Shown here: positions 1-5,299 of the stretch, piece after piece
Layout: the number at the start of each line of letters is the position of its first letter
Position numbering within the stretch: position 1 is the stretch's first letter
DNA from: Acidobacteriaceae bacterium
Lineage (GTDB): Bacteria; Acidobacteriota; Terriglobia; Terriglobales; Acidobacteriaceae
DNA length: 5,299 nucleotides
NCBI GenBank assembly: GCA_025929125.1
Contig: JAICMT010000145.1
Location: forward strand, 1 to 5,299
Reading direction: 5' to 3'
Position numbers and translations under genes: made by a program
Notes under the pieces: model-generated
What the model saw: only the letters and a program-made list of their open reading frames with translations
Database searches by the model: none
Told to the model about the DNA's origin: nothing

Positions 1-1748
1 ACAAGCCGGAGGCACATTCGCTCGACGACATTGAGATGGGACGAGCGACACTTCTGCTGTACCGCGTGACTCAGGACCGACGCTACGCGAGAGCTGCCCG
101 CTTTCTGCACGATCAGCTCGCAGAGCAGCCTCGCACTGCAAGCGGCGGGTATTGGCATAAGCAGGTCTATCCCAACCAGATGTGGCTGGATGGCGCCTAC
201 ATGGCGGAGCCGTTCCGTGTGGCCTACGCAGCAACGTTTCAACAGCCACAGGAGTTCGACGACATTGCGAAGCAGCTGCTGCTAATGGATGAGCACATGC
301 GCGATGAGCGAACGGGCCTGCTCCGCCACGGGTGGGACGAGTCCAGGCAGATGCCCTGGGCTGATAAACAGACTGGCCTGAGCCCGGAGGTCTGGGGGCG
401 AGGGATGGGCTGGTATGTCATGGCCTTGATCGACACGCTGGACTGGTTCCCCGCGGAACATCCACAGCGACCGGCGCTGATCGCCGCGCTCAATCGCAAC
501 ATCGCAGGCATTCTGAAGCTCCAGGACTCCTCGAGCGGTTTGTGGTGGGAAGTGCTGAGCCACGCTCCGCACCGCGGGCCCACCCTGCAAAAGCAGCCGG
601 ACGGCAGCGTCCGCCTAAGGATGGTGAAAGCCGAGGACGGAAACTACCTGGAGGCTTCCGCGAGCTGCATGTTCGCGTACGCCATCGCGAAGGGAACGCG
701 GCTCGGTTACCTGCCGGAGACAGACGCATCCGCTGCAACCAGGGCGTGGGAGGGCATCGAGAAGAGGTTCGTTACGGAGAGCAGTGATGGCGCATTGACG
801 CTGCATGGTGTCGTTTCGGTGGGAGGACTTGGCGGGACTCCCTACCGTGCCGGCGACTTTGCGTATTATCTGCGGGAGCCGGTGGTCGATAATGATCCGA
901 AGGGAATCGGCGCCTACTTGCTGGCAGCCTCCGAGATGGAGCAGATGCCGAGTGGCAGCACTCCATCTGGCAGATCCGGCCTCCTGCCCAGTTCGAAGAA
1001 CTTCAGTCATCGCGATCCCGCGCCCTTGCCACGGGTGAAGGTGCTTGTTGACGCCTGGTTCAATTCACAGACTCGCCAGAACGCCTCCGGAGAGACTGAG
1101 CTCTTTCACTACAAGTGGTCGGACGATGCCGACTCAGGCTACTCGCTGTTCGGTCGCGCGTTCCAGCGGCATGGGGCTACGCTGCTCACCCTTCCGGAGG
1201 CGCCTACGCCGGAGAACCTCGCGCGGGTGCAGGTGTACGTGATCGCTTCGCCTGACAATGCCGCCACGAATCGCACGCCGCACTTCATGGATAAGGCCAG
1301 CGGAGATGCAATTGAACGTTGGGTCCGTAGCGGAGGAGTCCTGCTGCTGTTTTCGAACGATCCCGATCACACGGAGTTCGAGCACTTCAATGGGCTGGCG
1401 GAACGGTTTGGTATTCACTTCAATGCGGTGCTCTCGCACCATGTGGTTGAGCCGGATCACAAACCGGGCGAAGTGATCATCCCCTCGGGAACCGGCGTCT
1501 TCGCGAGCGGATTCACCGCCTATATGAAAGACACATCGACGATCCGCGTCAGCACTCCTGCGAGGGCGCTGGTCACCGACCATGGCGATGTGATGATCGC
1601 TGTAGCGCACCTGGGCAAAGGAACCGTGTTCGCGGTTTCCGATCCGTGGATCTATAACGAATACGCCGATGGGCGGAAGATGCGTGAGTACCACGGGTTG
1701 GAAGCAGCCCAGGATATTGCCGCCTGGGCGATCCGGCAGACTCGTTAG
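1..1748 (+). CDS. GH105 unsaturated rhamnogalacturonyl hydrolase with C-terminal GATase-like/DUF4350-like domain (5' partial)
   Basis: Enzymes of this family (YteR/YesR type) hydrate and release the unsaturated galacturonyl residue left on rhamnogalacturonan-I oligosaccharides by pectin lyases. Residues are counted from the Met codon at 36. That Met is not the true start: the frame is open from base 3 and reads KPEAHSLDDIEMGR, the conserved first repeat of the (alpha/alpha)6 barrel. The start and any signal peptide are therefore upstream. Family signatures seen are GGYWHKQVYPNQMWLDGAYM (residues 37-56), VWGRGMGW (119-126), GNYLEASASCMF (202-213) and DNDPKGIGAYLLA near 290. Asp52 matches the YteR catalytic Asp88; His98 and Asp110 sit at about the spacing of YteR His132 and Asp143 (by eye). 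A linker rich in Ser, Gly and Pro (about 303-330) leads to a second alpha/beta domain (about 332-570) resembling DUF4350/class-I glutamine amidotransferase-like folds. The stop TAG overlaps the stop of the opposing Hpt gene. GH105 assignment is confident; the second domain's role is unknown. Confidence 0.9.
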   Translation, partial: KPEAHSLDDIEMGRATLLLYRVTQDRRYARAARFLHDQLAEQPRTASGGYWHKQVYPNQMWLDGAYMAEPFRVAYAATFQQPQEFDDIAKQLLLMDEHMRDERTGLLRHGWDESRQMPWADKQTGLSPEVWGRGMGWYVMALIDTLDWFPAEHPQRPALIAALNRNIAGILKLQDSSSGLWWEVLSHAPHRGPTLQKQPDGSVRLRMVKAEDGNYLEASASCMFAYAIAKGTRLGYLPETDASAATRAWEGIEKRFVTESSDGALTLHGVVSVGGLGGTPYRAGDFAYYLREPVVDNDPKGIGAYLLAASEMEQMPSGSTPSGRSGLLPSSKNFSHRDPAPLPRVKVLVDAWFNSQTRQNASGETELFHYKWSDDADSGYSLFGRAFQRHGATLLTLPEAPTPENLARVQVYVIASPDNAATNRTPHFMDKASGDAIERWVRSGGVLLLFSNDPDHTEFEHFNGLAERFGIHFNAVLSHHVVEPDHKPGEVIIPSGTGVFASGFTAYMKDTSTIRVSTPARALVTDHGDVMIAVAHLGKGTVFAVSDPWIYNEYADGRKMREYHGLEAAQDIAAWAIRQTR

Positions 1749-2062
1749 GCTTTCGGGGTCACAGAAGCCCGAAGCTCGCGGACCAGCTCGCTGAAGCTGA
1801 CCGGTTCCGGAGCTTCTGTATCGAGCAGGCGTTCCAGCTCGCGGGCTACCAGCGTCCCCTCGTCGAAGCCATACATGCCCAGGGCGCCCGCGAGCTTGTG
1901 GGCGTTGCTCTGGGCCTCCTTGCGCAGTTCAAGAGAGAGTGAGCCCGCGCTGGCGGCGGATGAGGCTCGATCCAGAATCGCGAGCCGCTCCTCCACAATG
2001 GGCTGAATCTTGACCCAGAGGTTCGCTAGCAGCGCGGCAGTCTTGTCGGCGGCCTCGCTCAC
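1745..2062 (-). CDS. Single-domain histidine phosphotransfer (Hpt) protein
   Basis: A 105-residue cytoplasmic protein with no signal peptide or membrane segment, about the usual size of a stand-alone Hpt helical bundle. The motif AHKLAGALGMYGF (residues 54-66) is the Hpt signature HxLxGxxxxxG, with His55 the expected phospho-acceptor and the small residues Gly59 and Gly62 that pack beside it. Such proteins shuttle phosphate between Asp residues of receiver domains and carry no kinase activity of their own. The start is GTG at 2062-2060. It is preferred because a strong ribosome-binding site, GGAAGGA, lies 7 nt upstream inside the end of the receiver gene; only 3 bases separate the two genes, which suggests translational coupling. 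It is the last gene of the phosphorelay cluster, and its stop TAA overlaps the stop of the opposing hydrolase gene. The likely partners are the receiver next door and the receivers of the hybrid kinase (inferred from position). Confidence 0.9.
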   Translation of the reverse strand: MSEAADKTAALLANLWVKIQPIVEERLAILDRASSAASAGSLSLELRKEAQSNAHKLAGALGMYGFDEGTLVARELERLLDTEAPEPVSFSELVRELRASVTPKA

Positions 2063-2065
2063 GGG

Positions 2066-2440
2066 CTAGTCCTTCCAGCCCAGCGCGTGCGAGATCTCCT
2101 GGGCCAGTGTCATGGGGTCGAAGGGCTTGAAGAGTACACCGGCAACTCCCAGATCCGCGAAGCGGCGCTGATCTACACCCTGCACCTTGGCCGTGAGCAG
2201 CAGCACGGGAATCCTTGCGATGTCCGGGTTCTGTTGCATCTGCCGGAAGGTCGTTGGACCGTCCATGCCCGGCATCATCACATCCATCAGGATGGCGTCC
2301 GGTCTCTCCTGCGCGGCGGCGCGTATTCCTTCCAGGCCGGAATGTGCGGCGAGGATTTCCCAGCCCGCGGTAGCTTCGAGAGACAGTGCAGCGACTTCGC
2401 GAATGTCGTCTTCGTCGTCGATTATCAGAATGCGGCGCAT
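2066..2440 (-). CDS. Single-domain response regulator (CheY-like receiver)
   Basis: A 124-residue protein that is a receiver domain and nothing more. All key residues are present: the acidic pocket Asp8/Asp9 (in ILIIDDEDD), the phospho-acceptor Asp53 (in ILMDVMMPGMDGP), the switch Thr83 (in LLLTAK) and Lys105 followed by Pro (in LFKPFDP). It should therefore bind Mg2+ and be phosphorylated normally. With no output domain it must act through protein contacts or serve as an intermediate or phosphate sink in a relay. It lies 40 nt downstream of the hybrid kinase and 3 nt upstream of the Hpt gene, all on one strand, so probably one transcript. The ATG at 2440 begins the canonical first beta strand directly, so no earlier start is needed; no strong Shine-Dalgarno is seen in front of it. 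A chemotaxis CheY is unlikely, because no chemotaxis genes are nearby. Confidence 0.93.
   Translation of the reverse strand: MRRILIIDDEDDIREVAALSLEATAGWEILAAHSGLEGIRAAAQERPDAILMDVMMPGMDGPTTFRQMQQNPDIARIPVLLLTAKVQGVDQRRFADLGVAGVLFKPFDPMTLAQEISHALGWKD
2070..2076 (-). promoter_or_regulatory. Ribosome-binding site of the Hpt gene, inside the receiver gene
   Basis: On the minus strand this reads GGAAGGA, a near-consensus Shine-Dalgarno sequence, 7 nt before the GTG start at 2062. It overlaps the last codons of the upstream receiver gene (Lys-Asp-stop). It decides the GTG start and suggests that translation of the two genes is coupled. Confidence 0.75.
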
Positions 2441-2480
2441 TTACCGTCTACTAGTCTCTCATGCCCGGAAAAGCTGGCCT

Positions 2481-4220
2481 CTAGGCAACGCTTGCGCCCG
2501 CAGCACTGCGAATCCGATTCACCATGGCAAGCACCAGTTCTTCCACTTCCCTGGGCTTTACCTTGGCCTTGTCGAAGAATTGGGTCGGCCCTGAGCGCAT
2601 CCGGTACCGCTCCGCCTCGGAGATCTCCCGGCTGGAATAGACGACGACCGGCACTGTCTGCAGCCCGGGCTGCCGCCGCACCCAATCCACCAGAGAGAAT
2701 CCGTCTCCATCGGGCAGAGCCAGATCGAGGACGACGAGGTCGGGAGCGCCGAGGAGGCAACGATCCACCGCCTGCTGCAGCGTCGACGCGTGATCAGTGG
2801 GAATGCCCGCTTTCTCAAACCCGGCAGCAATCTCCTGCGCTGTCTGGCGGTTCTGTTCGACCAACAGGACGCGGCCAGGGCCGCCCCGTGCCCGCAGGAC
2901 GCGCTTCAGCTCGGCCATCAGCAGATTCTCATTGAAGGGCTTCTGCACCCACCCCTGCGCCTCGCCAGCTACTGCCTCACGGTCGCCCGGCGGGATCACG
3001 CTGAGGATCACCACAGGAATATCGGCCGTGACTGGGTCCGTCTTCAGCCGGTGCAGAGTCTCCCAGCCGCTCAGCCCCGGCATGTAGAGATCCAGCAGAA
3101 CGGCGGAAATGGGCTTGAAAGCTGGATCCTTGCGATGCTTCGCCGCACGCTCCGCGGTCAGTTGCAGGACCTCTTCCCCGCCGCCTGCCTGCAGAATCTC
3201 ATATCCATGCTGCCGGAGCTGCTCCGCAACCACCTCACGGATGCCGGGATCATCGTCGCAGACTAGGATCAGGCCCTCGCCCCGCTCCGCGGGTGACTCG
3301 GTGAGGGATGGCGACGCGTTGTCGCTGGCTCGCGCCGAGCGGGAAAGCTGCAGCCATAGTGTGGTTCCCGGGCCGGACTCGTTTGGCTGAGCCCATATCG
3401 CTCCGCCGTGCTGCTGGATGATGCTCCTGCAGATGGCCAGCCCCAAGCCCGTGCCGCCCTTCTTACTCGCGTCGGAAGCTTCCACCTGCTGAAACCGGCC
3501 AAATACCGCATCCAGCTTGTCGGCCGGAATGCCGCGGCCGCGGTCTACTACCTTCAGCAGAACCGAGTTCAGATCGGAGTCGATCTGCACCGTGATCACT
3601 GTTCCCGGAGGCGAGAACTTAATGGAATTCGACAAGAGATTGGTCAGCACCTGCAGAATGCGGTCAGGGTCGGCGTCGAAGTAGATGGTTTCCCGAGGTG
3701 CGCGGCACACCAGCTCAATCTGCAACCCGCTGCCCTCGGCCATGGGGGACATGGTGTCCACCGCCTCGCGGGCGAGGTCCTGGATCGAGCACCGGCGCAG
3801 CTTCAATGGCGCCCGCCCGGACTCCATTCGCTCAAGATCCAGAATGTCATTGATGAGGCGGATCAGCCGCTCGGTGTTGCTCGAGGCGATCCTGAGCAGG
3901 TTCTGCGCCTTGGGATCCACATCGCCGACCAGTGCAGGCAGCAGACCCAGTGCTCCGCGAATGCTGGTCAGCGGGGTGCGCAGCTCGTGGGAGACGGTGG
4001 AGATGAACTCATCCTTTACCGAATCGACTTCGGAGCGCTGCTCCAACTTATTTTTCTGCTGCTCGGCGTATTCGTGGCTACGCCGCAGGGCTTCGGTCAG
4101 TTGCTCAATCGCACGCTGCTGCTGTCGCGCCTTGGTCGCCAGACGCAACGTCATTGCCCCCAGCAGAAACACTGTCAGCAGGAGCAGAGCGTAAACCATC
4201 ACGGGAGTGGGGCCGGTCAT
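2481..4220 (-). CDS. Membrane-anchored hybrid histidine kinase with two receiver domains (HisKA-HATPase-REC-REC)
   Basis: A 579-residue sensor-type kinase. Residues 7-28 form one hydrophobic helix followed by Arg and Lys residues, giving an N-out anchor with essentially no periplasmic part. Residues 30-66 are a charged Gln/Glu-rich probable coiled coil. The HisKA domain follows, with the H-box SHELRTPLT and phospho-acceptor His78. The ATPase domain has the N-box NLLSNSIKFS (194-203), the G1 box with Asp226 (DRGRGIP), the F-box FGRF and the G2 box GTGLGLAI (256-263). Receiver 1 (about 316-445) has Asp322-324, phospho-site Asp377, Ser407 and Lys427-Pro. Receiver 2 (about 448-570) has Asp499, Ser529 and Lys551, but its acidic pocket is Glu455-Gln456. 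There is no PAS, GAF, HAMP or other sensor domain. The ATG at 4220 is preceded by AAGG at about 10 nt. It is probably the first gene of the relay cluster with the receiver and Hpt genes. Domain calls are firm; the signal sensed is unknown. Confidence 0.95.
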   Translation of the reverse strand: MTGPTPVMVYALLLLTVFLLGAMTLRLATKARQQQRAIEQLTEALRRSHEYAEQQKNKLEQRSEVDSVKDEFISTVSHELRTPLTSIRGALGLLPALVGDVDPKAQNLLRIASSNTERLIRLINDILDLERMESGRAPLKLRRCSIQDLAREAVDTMSPMAEGSGLQIELVCRAPRETIYFDADPDRILQVLTNLLSNSIKFSPPGTVITVQIDSDLNSVLLKVVDRGRGIPADKLDAVFGRFQQVEASDASKKGGTGLGLAICRSIIQQHGGAIWAQPNESGPGTTLWLQLSRSARASDNASPSLTESPAERGEGLILVCDDDPGIREVVAEQLRQHGYEILQAGGGEEVLQLTAERAAKHRKDPAFKPISAVLLDLYMPGLSGWETLHRLKTDPVTADIPVVILSVIPPGDREAVAGEAQGWVQKPFNENLLMAELKRVLRARGGPGRVLLVEQNRQTAQEIAAGFEKAGIPTDHASTLQQAVDRCLLGAPDLVVLDLALPDGDGFSLVDWVRRQPGLQTVPVVVYSSREISEAERYRMRSGPTQFFDKAKVKPREVEELVLAMVNRIRSAAGASVA

Positions 4221-4255
4221 CGTCGAATTGCCTTAGCGCGCAGCGATTCTCGACG
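4221..4255 (-). repeat. Inverted repeat around the kinase ribosome-binding site
   Basis: CGTCGA at 4221-4226 is the exact reverse complement of TCGACG at 4250-4255, with 23 bases between. On the minus-strand transcript the second arm ends immediately before the kinase ATG, and the putative Shine-Dalgarno AAGG (4234-4231) lies in the loop. It could fold into a 6-bp hairpin that presents or hides the start region, or it could be chance. The repeat is certain; any function is speculation. Confidence 0.3.
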
Positions 4256-4269
4256 CGTGGAAGAGGAAA

Positions 4270-4290
4270 TGGTTCAATGGATCAGAACCA
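4270..4290 (-). terminator. Weak hairpin downstream of the DHS-like gene, possible terminator
   Basis: TGGTTC at 4270-4275 pairs perfectly with GAACCA at 4285-4290 across a 9-base loop. On the minus strand it lies 17 bases after the stop of the DHS-like gene and is followed by a pyrimidine-rich run (TTTCCTCTTCC) rather than a true T-tract. The stem is short and only half GC, so at best it is a weak intrinsic terminator; it could equally be an operator or chance. If it does not terminate, the DHS-like gene may be co-transcribed with the kinase cluster. Confidence 0.25.
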
Positions 4291-4307
4291 CTATATCTCA
4301 AGACCCG

Positions 4308-5299
4308 CTAAGCCGATACAGGTTCTGTGAGTTGAGTGAGCACGTGGTTCCAGCGTTTGCCGGTCCGATTGGCCGCGGCGGCCTTCTCCAGTGAGTAACC
4401 GGCGATCAGCGGCACCGCCATGGTGGCTTCCGCATACACCATCTGCTCATATGTGGTGTCTACCTTGCCCCAAGAGCTTGCTTCCTTAAGTGTGGAACCG
4501 GACAGAGCACCGTCGCGGGAATCCGCTACCGTCACCTGGATTGCGTACTTGTGCATGGGCGCGTCGACGCCCAGAATTTCTGCAGCCACGACGATATCCT
4601 GCGCGAAGTTCTTGGGGACGCCGCCCCCGATCATCAGGAGACCGGTGGTCGAATTGGCGATCTTGAGTTGCGTGAGTTCATAAAAATCTTTTGCGGAGTC
4701 AATAGAAGCCATCGGCTTGCCGCGCCTTGCATGCTGATGCGCCACGAAGCCAAAGCCCGCGGAGCAGTCCGAGAAAGCCGGGCAGAAGATCGGGATGTCC
4801 TTCTCGTAAGCCGCAAAGACGATAGAGTCGTTGTTGCCCTTGGCCGGGGTGCGACCCTCCTGCTCCAGATACGCGCCCATCTGCCGAATGATCTCGCGGG
4901 AGCTGTATGGGCGGGGCTCGAGCGAGTCGAAGATTTTCTGCGTGGTCTCGTCGCAGATGCGCAGCTCTTCTTCATCGATGAAGGTGTCGTAGATGCGGTC
5001 GATCATCAGCTCGCGCAGCTCACCGTCGTGCTGCCCGTACTTGTATTCATCGCCCGCGACATAATGGCGGAAGCCGAGCGCCTCAAAGAAGTCCTGATCG
5101 ACGATATTGGCGCCAGTCGAGACGATCGCATCCACCATGTTGTTGCGGATGAGGTCAACGAAGACCTTCTGCAGTCCGGCCGAGACGAGCGACCCGGCAA
5201 GGCACAGGATCACTCCGCACTCCTCATCGCGCAGCATCATCTCGTAAATGCTCGCTGCACGAGCTAGGTCCCGCGAACTGTAGGCCATCGAAGCCATCG
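4308..5299 (-). CDS. Deoxyhypusine synthase family protein, probable homospermidine-type polyamine synthase (SpeY-like; 5' partial)
   Basis: About 329 residues of a PF01916-type, NAD-dependent aminobutyl transferase. Residues are counted from the ATG at 5297. That Met is probably internal: the sequence starts within the conserved first helix (SSRDLARAASIYEMML), and the family normally has some tens of residues before it, so the gene runs past the right edge. Blocks seen are CLAGSLVSAGLQKV (32-45), STGANIVDQDFFEALGF (60-76), RPYSSREII (129-137), IFCPAFSDCSAGFGF (170-184), MIGGGVPKNFAQD (222-234) and SSWGKV (274-279). Lys278 corresponds to human Lys329, which forms the enzyme-substrate imine; Glu272 and Trp276 match Glu323 and Trp327. 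Bacteria have no eIF5A to modify, and a cyanobacterial homologue (SpeY) has been linked to homospermidine synthesis, so a cytoplasmic role in polyamine synthesis is more likely (inference). It lies 87 bases upstream of the kinase gene on the same strand; no other polyamine gene is in view. Confidence 0.9.
   Translation of the reverse strand, partial: MASMAYSSRDLARAASIYEMMLRDEECGVILCLAGSLVSAGLQKVFVDLIRNNMVDAIVSTGANIVDQDFFEALGFRHYVAGDEYKYGQHDGELRELMIDRIYDTFIDEEELRICDETTQKIFDSLEPRPYSSREIIRQMGAYLEQEGRTPAKGNNDSIVFAAYEKDIPIFCPAFSDCSAGFGFVAHQHARRGKPMASIDSAKDFYELTQLKIANSTTGLLMIGGGVPKNFAQDIVVAAEILGVDAPMHKYAIQVTVADSRDGALSGSTLKEASSWGKVDTTYEQMVYAEATMAVPLIAGYSLEKAAAANRTGKRWNHVLTQLTEPVSA

Noticed and set aside
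36..38. The ATG at 36 as the start of the hydrolase
   Set aside because: The frame is open to the left edge, and the upstream codons encode the conserved SLDDIEMGR motif, so translation begins outside the window.
1134..1694. A 186-codon open frame on the minus strand within the hydrolase
   Set aside because: It is antisense to a clearly coding region, with no recognisable motif or ribosome-binding site. It does not continue the Hpt operon.
2087..2935. A 282-codon open frame on the + strand opposite the receiver and the kinase 3' end
   Set aside because: It is antisense to two well-supported genes, and its translation (Pro/Arg/Ala runs) shows no domain.
4221..4307. A sigma-70 promoter for the kinase cluster in the gap
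   Set aside because: TTGAGA and TTGAAC on the minus strand resemble -35 boxes, but no acceptable -10 box lies at 16-18 bases from either.
3408..4394. A 328-codon open frame on the + strand opposite the kinase
   Set aside because: It lies antisense to a kinase with every expected motif. Its translation is low-complexity (rich in Gln, His, Arg) with no recognisable domain, and it spans the intergenic gap. It is a shadow of GC-rich codon use.
4551..5267. A 238-codon open frame on the + strand opposite the DHS-like gene
   Set aside because: The minus strand carries all the conserved DHS blocks here; the + strand translation shows no family resemblance.
5284..5299. A 7-base direct repeat (GCCATCG twice, 9-base period) at the right edge
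   Set aside because: It lies inside the DHS-like coding frame and simply encodes the repeated Met-Ala-Ser-Met-Ala residues; too short to call a repeat element.

Overview
The window is GC-rich bacterial DNA, densely packed with genes. Protein style and gene content (a pectin-side-chain GH105 hydrolase with a long C-terminal extension, a soluble-style phosphorelay and a bacterial deoxyhypusine-synthase homologue) suggest a soil or plant-associated bacterium, most likely Acidobacteriota (Terriglobia). That assignment is inference from family resemblance; there is no rRNA or other marker here.

Layout. On the left, positions 1-1748 on the + strand hold the 3' part of a family 105 (YteR/YesR-type) unsaturated rhamnogalacturonyl hydrolase fused to a C-terminal glutamine-amidotransferase-like/DUF4350-like domain. 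Its reading frame is open through the left edge, so its start and any signal peptide lie outside. It converges with a minus-strand gene set, and the two opposing stop codons overlap. Reading right to left on the minus strand, that set is a membrane-anchored hybrid histidine kinase with two receiver domains (4220-2481), a single-domain CheY-like receiver (2440-2066) and a single-domain Hpt protein (2062-1745). Further upstream on the same strand is a homologue of deoxyhypusine synthase, SpeY-like (from the right edge to 4308); its N-terminus is also cut off.

How they work together. The kinase, receiver and Hpt proteins contain every part of a His-Asp-His-Asp phosphorelay, in one tight gene cluster with the Hpt ribosome-binding site buried in the receiver gene. 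None has a DNA-binding or enzymatic output domain, and the kinase has no recognisable sensor domain, so both input and output must come from elsewhere. The DHS-like enzyme is probably a polyamine (homospermidine-type) synthase rather than an eIF5A-modifying enzyme. No functional link between it, the phosphorelay and the pectin hydrolase is visible.

No tRNA, rRNA, mobile element, CRISPR array or long repeat was seen. The longest non-coding stretch is the 87-bp gap at 4221-4307, which holds two small inverted repeats and no convincing promoter.
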